Assembly: GCA_013152545.1 (NCBI GenBank)
Contig: JAADGF010000022.1
Location: forward strand, 1-64,000
Reading direction: 5' to 3'
Length of the DNA stretch: 64,000 bases
Source of the DNA: Gammaproteobacteria bacterium
Lineage (GTDB): Bacteria > Pseudomonadota > Gammaproteobacteria > SZUA-152
Both the position numbers and the translations under genes were made by a program. The notes below the pieces were generated by a model that was not told the origin of the DNA, ran no database searches, and saw only the letters and a program-made list of their open reading frames with translations. This document shows positions 56,844 through 64,000 of the stretch, piece after piece (positions within the stretch are counted from its first letter, which is position 1; the number at the start of each line of letters is the position of its first letter).

Positions 56844-58301
56844 ATGTTGATCTTCGAGCAAAGCATGCCAAAACGCCAAAACGCTGCGCAAATTCCCATT
56901 TCACGCGCAGAAATAACCGACCTGCCAAAGCGATTTTTACGCCAGCAACCACCAGCCTTACCGGAAGTATCAGAGTTACAAACAGTGCGCCATTACACCC
57001 GCTTGTCACAGAAAAATTTCTCCATCGATACGCACTTTTACCCATTAGGCTCCTGCACCATGAAGTACAACCCCCGTGGTTGTAATACCTTAGCAATGCT
57101 GCCAGAATTTCTGGCACGCCACCCTTACGGACCGGAAAACCTTGGACAAGGGTACCTTGGCTGCTTGTATGACCTACAAGAAATATTGAAAGACGTGACA
57201 GGAATGACAGCGGTATCCCTGACACCAATGGCAGGCGCACAAGGTGAATTGGCCGGTGTCACCATGATACGGGCATACCATGATGCCAACAATGATACTG
57301 ACCGCACCGAAATTTTAGTACCGGACGCCGCCCACGGCACCAATCCCGCCACCGCCACCATGTGCGGCTACACCGTCAAGGAAATTCCCACTAACAAAGA
57401 AGGGGATGTGGACCTAGAAGCACTCAAACAAGCCACAGGACCCCAAACCGCTGGCATCATGTTAACCAACCCGTCCACATTGGGTATATTCGAACGCGAG
57501 ATCAAAACCATCGCGGACATTGTGCATTCAGTCGGAGGATTGCTTTATTATGATGGCGCGAATTTAAATGCTATCCTTGGCAAAGTCAAACCAGGCGACA
57601 TGGGATTTGACGTTATCCATATGAATCTGCATAAAACATTTTCTACACCCCATGGTGGTGGAGGTCCAGGCGCTGGCCCCGTTGGTGTTAACAAGCGGTT
57701 ACAACCATTTCTACCCATACCAATGGTGGGTTTTGACGGCAAAAAATATACGTGGCTGTCCGAAACAGAAGTGCCTCAAAGTATCGGTCGTTTATCCGCC
57801 TTTATGGGCAATGCTGGCGTGTTATTGCGCGCTTATATTTACGCGCGATTACTGGGCCGAGAGGGTATGAGCCGTGTTGCTGAATTCGCCACATTGAACA
57901 GTAACTATTTAATGACAAAACTGGCCGACGCCGGATTCGACATGGCTTTGCCGTCCCGCCGAGCAACCCATGAATTTATCCTGACGCTGAAACGTCAGGC
58001 GCAACAACAAGGAATTACAGCGGTGGATTTTGCAAAACGATTACTGGACTATGGCTTTCACGCTCCGACCACCTATTTCCCCTTAATTGTACCGGAATGC
58101 TTATTAATCGAACCAACAGAAACAGAGTCCAAACAGGCATTGGACCAATTTGTTGACGCCATGATTAAAATACAAAAAGAGGCCGACGAGACCCCCGATT
58201 TGTTAAAAGGCGCACCCTACACTTTGCCAGTACGACGCTTGGACGATGTTAAAGCAGCACGTGAGGTGGATATTGCCTGGAAAAAAAAGAACAAAACATA
58301 G
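56844..58301 (+). CDS. gcvPB: Glycine dehydrogenase subunit 2 (P protein, C-terminal half)
   Basis: A 485-residue PLP enzyme subunit. The PLP lysine is K264 in [18 protein letters not shown]. Other motifs are [21 protein letters not shown]-type [28 protein letters not shown] and [16 protein letters not shown]. With GcvPA it decarboxylates glycine. An AGGAAAGA ribosome site precedes the ATG. It lies 2.8 kb from gcvPA but in the same direction, so the operon may run through. Confidence 0.96.
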   Translation: MLIFEQSMPKRQNAAQIPISRAEITDLPKRFLRQQPPALPEVSELQTVRHYTRLSQKNFSIDTHFYPLGSCTMKYNPRGCNTLAMLPEFLARHPYGPENLGQGYLGCLYDLQEILKDVTGMTAVSLTPMAGAQGELAGVTMIRAYHDANNDTDRTEILVPDAAHGTNPATATMCGYTVKEIPTNKEGDVDLEALKQATGPQTAGIMLTNPSTLGIFEREIKTIADIVHSVGGLLYYDGANLNAILGKVKPGDMGFDVIHMNLHKTFSTPHGGGGPGAGPVGVNKRLQPFLPIPMVGFDGKKYTWLSETEVPQSIGRLSAFMGNAGVLLRAYIYARLLGREGMSRVAEFATLNSNYLMTKLADAGFDMALPSRRATHEFILTLKRQAQQQGITAVDFAKRLLDYGFHAPTTYFPLIVPECLLIEPTETESKQALDQFVDAMIKIQKEADETPDLLKGAPYTLPVRRLDDVKAAREVDIAWKKKNKT

Positions 58302-58335
58302 AGTGTTTATTACATGACACCACGCTTATAATGCA

Positions 58336-58707
58336 ATGCTCATGATTAAAAAAAAGGCGACAACAGGAATACGTCGTATTATCAATGCAGGCGGTTATTC
58401 CATTAACGGCTTCACCGCCGCTTTTAAACATGAAGCGGCATTTCGCCAGGAACTCGCATTCGCACTGGTGTTAATGCCCATCGCAATTTGGTTTGGCGAA
58501 ACAAATATTGAACGTGCCATACTCGTGGCGAGTCTGCTGCTGGTACTCATCGTAGAGCTGATGAATACCGCCATTGAAGCTACGGTAGATCGCATTGGCC
58601 CAGAACAACACGCGCTATCAGGCCGGGCAAAAGATGTAGCATCCGCTGCGGTACTACTAAGCCTAGTCAATGTTGTTATTATCTGGGCCATCATCTTCTT
58701 GACATAA
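58336..58707 (+). CDS. dgkA: Diacylglycerol kinase
   Basis: A 123-residue inner-membrane enzyme that phosphorylates diacylglycerol (recycled after membrane-derived oligosaccharide or LPS modification) to phosphatidic acid. It has three transmembrane helices and the signature ELMNTAIEATVDRIGPEQH, followed by GRAKDVASAAV. Its start lies 35 bases after gcvPB. Confidence 0.96.
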   Translation: MLMIKKKATTGIRRIINAGGYSINGFTAAFKHEAAFRQELAFALVLMPIAIWFGETNIERAILVASLLLVLIVELMNTAIEATVDRIGPEQHALSGRAKDVASAAVLLSLVNVVIIWAIIFLT

Positions 58708-58793
58708 TAGTTTTATAACACCAAATACAGGATTGGATAAAGTCCTGTTGCTGCAATCGCTACATTAATAATTAACAAAAAGGACAATAACCC

Positions 58794-59726
58794 ATGCCAG
58801 CATTGATCTGTGGTTCCTATGCATACGATACAATCATGGTTTTTAACGATCATTTTAAAAACCATATTTTACCGGATAAAGTTCACATTCTAAATGTATC
58901 GTTTCTTGTGCCGGAAATGCGCCGCGAATTTGGTGGTTGCGCCGGCAATATTGCCTACAATCTGAAATTATTGGGCGGCGCCGCGCTTCCCATGGCCACC
59001 GTCGGCAATGATTTTGCATCTTACGCTGAATGGATGGACAAATGTGGCATCCCTCGCACCCATATCACCACATTAAACGACACATACACCGGTCAGGCGT
59101 TCATCACCACCGACCTGGATGATAACCAGATAACGGCCTTTCACCCCGGCGCAATGAGCCGATCACATGAAAATAAAATCACCGACGCCAAAAACATTGC
59201 ACTAGGAATTGTTTCCCCGGATGGCAGAGACGGCATGATCCAGCACGCCAGACAATTTTCCGAAGCGGGCATTCCGTTCATTTTCGATCCTGGTCAGGGC
59301 ATGCCCATGTTCAATGGCGAAGACCTTCAACAATTTGTCGATCAAGCCACTTGGTTAACCGTCAACGACTACGAAGCACAACTGATGCAGGAACGCACTG
59401 GTCAGACACTCGAACAACTGGCTAAACAACTCAAAGCGCTGATCGTTACCCAAGGTGGGAATGGATCATTAATCTATACCAATAGCCAATGTCTAGAAAT
59501 CCCTGCGGCCAATGCCAGCGCACTCCTCGACCCCACTGGTTGCGGTGATGCTTACCGCGCAGGTTTAATCTATGGATTAATGAACGATATGGACTGGGAA
59601 ACCACCGGGCGCATCGCTTCCCTGATTGGTGCACTGAAAATCGAACACAATGGCACCCAAAATCATCACTTTACCATGGACGAATTTAAATCAAAATTCA
59701 AACTCGCCTTTGGCCGTGATTTTTAA
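58794..59726 (+). CDS. PfkB-family carbohydrate/nucleoside kinase
   Basis: A 310-residue ribokinase-type kinase. It has the first signature GGCAGNIAYNLKLLG and the second DPTGCGDAYRAGLIYGL, where the Asp is the catalytic base. The N-terminal ICGSYAYDTIMVFNDHFKNH resembles the adenosine-kinase-like branch, so adenosine or a related nucleoside is a possible substrate. RBS AAAAAGGACAA before the ATG. It is the last gene of the plus-strand run. Confidence 0.88.
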   Translation: MPALICGSYAYDTIMVFNDHFKNHILPDKVHILNVSFLVPEMRREFGGCAGNIAYNLKLLGGAALPMATVGNDFASYAEWMDKCGIPRTHITTLNDTYTGQAFITTDLDDNQITAFHPGAMSRSHENKITDAKNIALGIVSPDGRDGMIQHARQFSEAGIPFIFDPGQGMPMFNGEDLQQFVDQATWLTVNDYEAQLMQERTGQTLEQLAKQLKALIVTQGGNGSLIYTNSQCLEIPAANASALLDPTGCGDAYRAGLIYGLMNDMDWETTGRIASLIGALKIEHNGTQNHHFTMDEFKSKFKLAFGRDF

Positions 59727-59769
59727 TTGATATAATAAATGAACAAAAATACCACGAGCCAATCTGGCT

Positions 59770-59840
59770 CTTCACCTGTACTGCAAAATGCGAGCGTTTT
59801 GTAGTACAGGTGAAGATTCGCCGTCAGGTTTTTTTAACCT
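59770..59840. terminator. Long hairpin between convergent genes
   Basis: CTTCACCTGTACTGCAAAAT (from 59770) pairs with the matching arm that ends CAGGTGAAG at 59815, giving a stem of about 21 bp with two mismatches and a four-base loop. A second small dyad (CAGGTT with AACCTG, 59825-59840) with seven T in its loop follows. It sits between the PfkB gene (plus) and the YyaL-like gene (minus), as expected for a bidirectional terminator. Confidence 0.65.
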
Positions 59841-59933
59841 GGAAAAACCGTCACACTTCCCCTTTCTAATTTTAGTGGCGATTACGTCCTATATAATATA
59901 CCCGTGGTATTCGATCACTTCAACTGACGGCCT

Positions 59934-62015
59934 TCACACCTGGTTAAAAGATAACACTTTATCCAACAACACCAAGTCCTCTATGGGAGCCGAACATTGA
60001 TGGCCTTTGCATCGATAGGCAACGGGACCTTTCTTGGAAGCTCGCACACCCAACCCGCCTGGCAATCGTTCAATTTCATTCGGTATCGCAAGAACTAACC
60101 GCCGAGGGGCATAGTGTTGCTGGCAATGCTGCTGCCATTCAAGCAGTGCTGGTGATTCTCCACGTAAAATAATGATCTCAGTGGGGTATAAATATTCCTC
60201 TACAGCATCTAACAACGCATTATGCGCATAAGGCATCCTGCAAATATTACCCCATGCCGCCTTCAAGGTTCTTTCAGCCGCGTCCAGGTATCGTGCCTCT
60301 CCAACAACATGCCCCAGACGAATTAACACTTGGGCTGCAATACCGTTTCCTGATGGCAATGCTTCATCAGACAATAACATGGGGCGATAAATTAATTTTT
60401 CGTGATCATTTGCAGTAAAATAAAATCCGCCATTTTGTTTGTCTTCAAATTGAGACAACACTACCTCAGCAAGTGATAATGCAAACTCCAAATCACCATC
60501 GCGCCAACGCGCTTGAAGCAGTTCCAACACCGCATCAATCAAATACACATAATCATCAAGGTACGCCATTAAATGTGCTTTACCATCCTTGTATGTGGCC
60601 AATAAACGCCCGTTGCGCCAGAGCGTGGATTTTATAAAATCCAACGCATTTTCTGCAGAACGAATAACATCCTGGCGCTGAAAACGACGCCCCACCATCG
60701 CCAGCCCCTTAATCATCAAACCATTCCATGAAGTTAATATTTTATCATCACGGCCCGGCCTGATACGTTCTTCGCGAACGCGAAACAAGGTTTGTTTCGC
60801 GGCATTGATATGGTCTTTGACCTCAGCAACGCTCATTGTCAATTGATCAGCCACATTTTCGAGTGATTCATAAACATGTAAATGCCACTGACTTTGAAAG
60901 TTAGCCACACGATTCAAGCCAAAGTGTAATGCAAACACCTTATATTCGACCTCAGGCAATAACAATTCAACGGCCTCAGGAGTCCACACATAATATCGGC
61001 CTTCTTCTCCCTCAGAATCCGCATCAAGGGTTGAATAATACCCTCCTTCAGATGATTGCATCTCCCGCATCACCCATTCAGCCGTTTCCAAGGCAACACG
61101 CTCAAACAAAGGCATCCCTGTCGCTTTCCAAGCCTCACAATACAAAACAAGCAAAGGACCGTTGTCATATAACATTTTTTCGAAATGGGGAATCATCCAC
61201 TCCTGATCCACGGAGTAACGGTAAAAGCCACCCCCTAATTGATCATAAACACCGCCCATTGCCATCGCCCGGAGTGTGGTCGTTGCCATGTCCAAGGCGG
61301 TTTTATCTGGATTTCCAGCGATTGCGGTAGCCGCCCAGTGCCGTAATAAACGCGATAAATTGGTGGGATGTGGAAATTTGGGTGCTTCACCAAATCCAGC
61401 GAATAATTGATCATAATTTTTTTCGAGTTGACACCTGGCCTCATCAATGGGGGCTGGTGAAATCATCTCGTTACCGGGTACATGACTCGCATCCACTTGA
61501 CGAAACACCGCCAGTAATGCTTCATTGTGGTGATCTACATCTTCTTTATGGTGACGATAAAAGCCTTCAATACGTTTAATCACGTCGACAAATGCAGGCA
61601 TTTCGTGACGCGGCTCTTTTGGAAAATAAGTCCCCGCAAAAAAAGGGGTCTGTGTGTCCGGCGTTAATATCATGGTTAGCGGCCAACCACCACCACGTTG
61701 CGTTAACACCTGGTGTGCCAATTGGTAAATTTTATCAAGATCAGGCCGCTCTTCGCGGTCAATTTTTATATTGATAAAAAGTTGATTCATGACCTGTGCA
61801 GTAACAGCATCCTCAAAGGATTCATGCGCCATAACATGACACCAATGACAGGCGGAATAACCAATTGACAATAAAATAGGCTTATTCAATTCCTGCGCTA
61901 AGCTCAAAGCTTCTTCATTCCAGGGAAACCAATCCACTGGGTTGTGAGCATGCTGCAACAAATAAGGGCTGGTTTCCGATATTAAGCGGTTTGTAGCAGT
62001 TACATCATGTTGCAT
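59934..62015 (-). CDS. YyaL-like thioredoxin-domain protein (DUF255)
   Basis: The chosen ATG at 62015 gives 693 residues starting [32 protein letters not shown] (quoted in part), the canonical start of this family; the frame extends to 62066. A thioredoxin-like N-domain with [17 protein letters not shown] (a Cys-His-Trp-Cys motif) is followed by an alpha/alpha barrel resembling N-acylglucosamine epimerase ([44 protein letters not shown]). These proteins are widespread; their exact reaction is unknown. It converges on the PfkB gene. Confidence 0.9.
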   Translation of the reverse strand: MQHDVTATNRLISETSPYLLQHAHNPVDWFPWNEEALSLAQELNKPILLSIGYSACHWCHVMAHESFEDAVTAQVMNQLFINIKIDREERPDLDKIYQLAHQVLTQRGGGWPLTMILTPDTQTPFFAGTYFPKEPRHEMPAFVDVIKRIEGFYRHHKEDVDHHNEALLAVFRQVDASHVPGNEMISPAPIDEARCQLEKNYDQLFAGFGEAPKFPHPTNLSRLLRHWAATAIAGNPDKTALDMATTTLRAMAMGGVYDQLGGGFYRYSVDQEWMIPHFEKMLYDNGPLLVLYCEAWKATGMPLFERVALETAEWVMREMQSSEGGYYSTLDADSEGEEGRYYVWTPEAVELLLPEVEYKVFALHFGLNRVANFQSQWHLHVYESLENVADQLTMSVAEVKDHINAAKQTLFRVREERIRPGRDDKILTSWNGLMIKGLAMVGRRFQRQDVIRSAENALDFIKSTLWRNGRLLATYKDGKAHLMAYLDDYVYLIDAVLELLQARWRDGDLEFALSLAEVVLSQFEDKQNGGFYFTANDHEKLIYRPMLLSDEALPSGNGIAAQVLIRLGHVVGEARYLDAAERTLKAAWGNICRMPYAHNALLDAVEEYLYPTEIIILRGESPALLEWQQHCQQHYAPRRLVLAIPNEIERLPGGLGVRASKKGPVAYRCKGHQCSAPIEDLVLLDKVLSFNQV

Positions 62016-62249
62016 TGCATTTAGAACCTTTTGCGAGTAACGATAATGACTTAGAAATAGCCACACGGTTGATTTTTAAAGTGTATTGTGCTTCAACACC
62101 AAATAATAACGACAATACTATTTTATATAAACCGAAATAATGATTTATACTTAATTTTGCGCATTTTTTTACATTGTTCTTTGCGTATTGCTGTCGCATA
62201 ATAGCCGCTGGCTCTGTTTTGATAAACTTCATTGATAAATTTCACCGCA

Positions 62250-63440
62250 ATGCGTTACCCCCCGCTAAAACTCAGAAAAAATGAAGACAGGCGGCTCCGC
62301 GCGGGGCATCTCTGGGTTTTCAGCAATGAAGTAGACACTCATGCAACCCCTCTGAAGTCTTTCGCGCCGGGACAATGTGCCGTAATCACCAACCATATCG
62401 GCACCACAATTGGCCTTGCCTATGTTAACCCTGCTTCGCTCATTTGCGCACGCATTATCAGTTACAATATTAAGCAATTATTTGATGTCATATTTTTTAA
62501 ACGTCGTTTGGAGCAAGCCTTCCTATTGCGATCACGTTTATTTGCACAACCTTACTACCGGCTGGTTTATAGTGAAAGCGATTTATTACCTGGCCTAATC
62601 ATTGACCGATTTAATGATACACTGGTTTTGCAAATTAGCACCGCTGGCATGGAACAAAAACAAGCTGAAATCCTGGAGGCAGTGGACAACATTTTTAGCC
62701 CCGCCCACATTATCTTAAACAACAAAACCCGTTCGCGTCTACTAGAAGGGCTTGACACCTTTGTCGACACGATTAAAGGTGCGCCACTCGAAACACTACC
62801 CGTGATTGAAAACAACGTGCATTTTGAGGTTTCCGCTCTGGCGGGACAAAAAACAGGGTGGTTCTATGATCACCGGTTAAATCGGCATCGCATGCAGCAT
62901 TATGTTAACGGCATGAACGTGCTTGACGTCTTCAGTTATACCGGTGGCTGGGGCATACAGGCCGCCGCCGCAGGCGCAAAAAAAGTACATTGTATTGAAT
63001 CATCCAATCAAGCCTGCCAACAACTGTTGCAAAATGCTGAGCGCAATAAAACCCAAGACCGCATCAACATTATTAATGCCGATGCATTCGATACACTGGC
63101 ACAATTACGTCAAGCCAAAAACCGGTTTGACGTCATTATAATTGACCCACCAGCTTTCATTAAGCGCAAAAAAGACATCAAGCAAGGTATCATTGCCTAC
63201 CAACGAATAAACAAAGCGGCAATGCAATTACTGAGCAACAACGGCATTTTAATATCAGCATCCTGCTCCTTTCATTTAAGTCGGGAGCAACACCTTAAAA
63301 TACTGCGCGACGGCGCCAAACAAATAAAGATGCAATTGCAAGTCATTGAACAAGGCCATGCAAGCCCGGATCACCCGACGCACCCTGCTATTCCAGAAAC
63401 CAATTACCTGAGTACGTACACAGTACGACTACTGACATAA
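62250..63440 (+). CDS. rlmI: RlmI-like 23S rRNA (cytosine) methyltransferase
   Basis: Started at the ATG at 62250 (396 residues), where similarity begins: MRYPPLKLRKNEDRRLRAGH, then the PUA-domain motif LWVFSNEVD. The TTG at 62232 is in frame. The methyltransferase part has the SAM motif VLDVFSYTGGWGIQAAAAGA and the catalytic DPPAFIKRKKD, and a C-terminal SASCSFHLS with the conserved Cys. It modifies C1962 of 23S rRNA in E. coli; I use the symbol on motif similarity. Confidence 0.85.
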   Translation: MRYPPLKLRKNEDRRLRAGHLWVFSNEVDTHATPLKSFAPGQCAVITNHIGTTIGLAYVNPASLICARIISYNIKQLFDVIFFKRRLEQAFLLRSRLFAQPYYRLVYSESDLLPGLIIDRFNDTLVLQISTAGMEQKQAEILEAVDNIFSPAHIILNNKTRSRLLEGLDTFVDTIKGAPLETLPVIENNVHFEVSALAGQKTGWFYDHRLNRHRMQHYVNGMNVLDVFSYTGGWGIQAAAAGAKKVHCIESSNQACQQLLQNAERNKTQDRINIINADAFDTLAQLRQAKNRFDVIIIDPPAFIKRKKDIKQGIIAYQRINKAAMQLLSNNGILISASCSFHLSREQHLKILRDGAKQIKMQLQVIEQGHASPDHPTHPAIPETNYLSTYTVRLLT

Positions 63441-63488
63441 ACAGAAATCATTGCAACCGAATTAAAACAACCCACAGACATCACAAAC

Positions 63489-64000
63489 ATGATGAAACTT
63501 GAACTTATTAGCTTTAAGCTTTGCCCCTACGTGCAACGCTCCGTCATTACCCTGCTGGAAAAGGCAGTACCATTTGATATTAACTATATTAATCTTAGCG
63601 AGCCCCCGGCGTGGTTCCTGTCAATTTCACCGACGGGTAAAGTTCCAGTATTACGAGTAAATGATACCGTGTTGTTTGAATCTGCGGTTATCAATGAATA
63701 CCTGGATGAAACACATCCCCCTTCATTACTACCGAATAACCCCTTAAAAAAAGCCCTCAACCGAGCCTGGATCGAGTTCGCCTCAAATTTGTTAACCACC
63801 CTATACAAGGCAATTCTCTGCAACGAAAAAGATTCATTTAATCACGAAATAATCATCTTGAAAAAAGAACTTGAGCAATTGGAAAAAAACCTGGGTGACG
63901 GTCCTTATTTTAATGGCGATACATTCGGTTTGCTCGACACTGCCTACGCACCGGTATTTAAGCACTTATCGGTAGTGGAAAATATTGAAGCGTTAAAACT
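63489..64000 (+). CDS. Glutathione S-transferase-like protein (partial)
   Basis: From the ATG at 63489 the frame runs past the window edge. The N-terminal thioredoxin-like domain has LISFKLCPYVQRSVITLLEK, the SPTGKVPVL segment before the cis-proline, and the ESAVINEYLDE loop that binds glutathione, all typical of GST or SspA-like proteins. The Cys-Pro of LCPYVQR suggests an omega/beta or stringent-starvation-like type. The C-terminal helical domain is seen only in part. Confidence 0.85.
   Translation, partial: MMKLELISFKLCPYVQRSVITLLEKAVPFDINYINLSEPPAWFLSISPTGKVPVLRVNDTVLFESAVINEYLDETHPPSLLPNNPLKKALNRAWIEFASNLLTTLYKAILCNEKDSFNHEIIILKKELEQLEKNLGDGPYFNGDTFGLLDTAYAPVFKHLSVVENIEALK

Noticed and set aside
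1-64000. CRISPR array or tRNA genes
   Set aside because: No regularly spaced direct repeats and no tRNA-like folds with a T-loop were found by eye; a program search would be needed to exclude a cryptic tRNA.

Overview
The window looks like a chromosomal stretch of a non-enterobacterial gammaproteobacterium of moderate-to-low GC. Three things point there: the block fau / 6S RNA / zapA / zapB-like facing ygfB-pepP-ubiH-ubiI (the order known from E. coli and relatives), a trpE-trpG-trpD-trpC operon, and a Fur box of the gammaproteobacterial type. I cannot name the genus. The presence of a DsrC-family protein, many envelope lipoproteins and a c-type diheme protein fits a free-living or symbiotic environmental lineage, but this is inference.

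Layout. 1-3274 is a decayed, mobile-element-rich margin: the end of one insertion sequence, a fragment of a PD-(D/E)XK nuclease cut on both sides by insertions, an IS4-type element (508-2027, 22-bp inverted repeats, transposase with two frameshifts), a MITE-like repeat, and a frameshifted phosphate-binding-like protein. 3346-8304 holds a diguanylate cyclase, two small alpha/beta-barrel proteins, a DsrC-like protein without the C-terminal cysteine, a secreted unknown protein, and several repeats. 8305-12658 is the tryptophan operon on the minus strand. 13227-19448 encodes one 2073-residue fibronectin/cadherin/PKD lipoprotein. 20256-27176 is a plus-strand envelope group: autotransporter, membrane-anchored Ser/Thr kinase, caspase-like Sel1 lipoprotein, alpha/beta-hydrolase lipoprotein. 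27197-33864 is the conserved fau-6S-zapA / ygfB-pepP-ubiHI block. 34062-36749 is a Fur-controlled ferric-iron ABC transporter lacking its ATPase. 36936-49674 is a long minus-strand run of envelope genes: diheme hydrazine-synthase-alpha-like lipoprotein, two outer-membrane barrels, TlpA, DUF4266, DUF3570, a coiled-coil periplasmic protein, two large TPR proteins and a small conserved secreted protein. 50601-58301 is the glycine cleavage operon behind a tandem glycine riboswitch, with a thiol peroxidase and a YejM-type sulfatase between the two halves of the P protein. 58336-64000 has dgkA, a PfkB kinase, a YyaL-like protein, an RlmI-like methyltransferase and a truncated glutathione-S-transferase-like gene.

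How the genes work together. The metabolic parts are conventional: tryptophan synthesis, ubiquinone hydroxylation, glycine/one-carbon metabolism (gcv plus fau) and iron uptake. The best candidates for something not yet described are (i) the 36936-49674 envelope cluster, which reads like a trans-envelope TPR machine next to a redox module, and (ii) the kinase/caspase pair at 22194-25903, in which a cytoplasmic kinase with a periplasmic tail sits next to a lipid-anchored caspase-fold protein. At least three families of short inverted-repeat elements (2121-2311, 12929-13115, 21852-22037, with further partial copies) lie between the genes.
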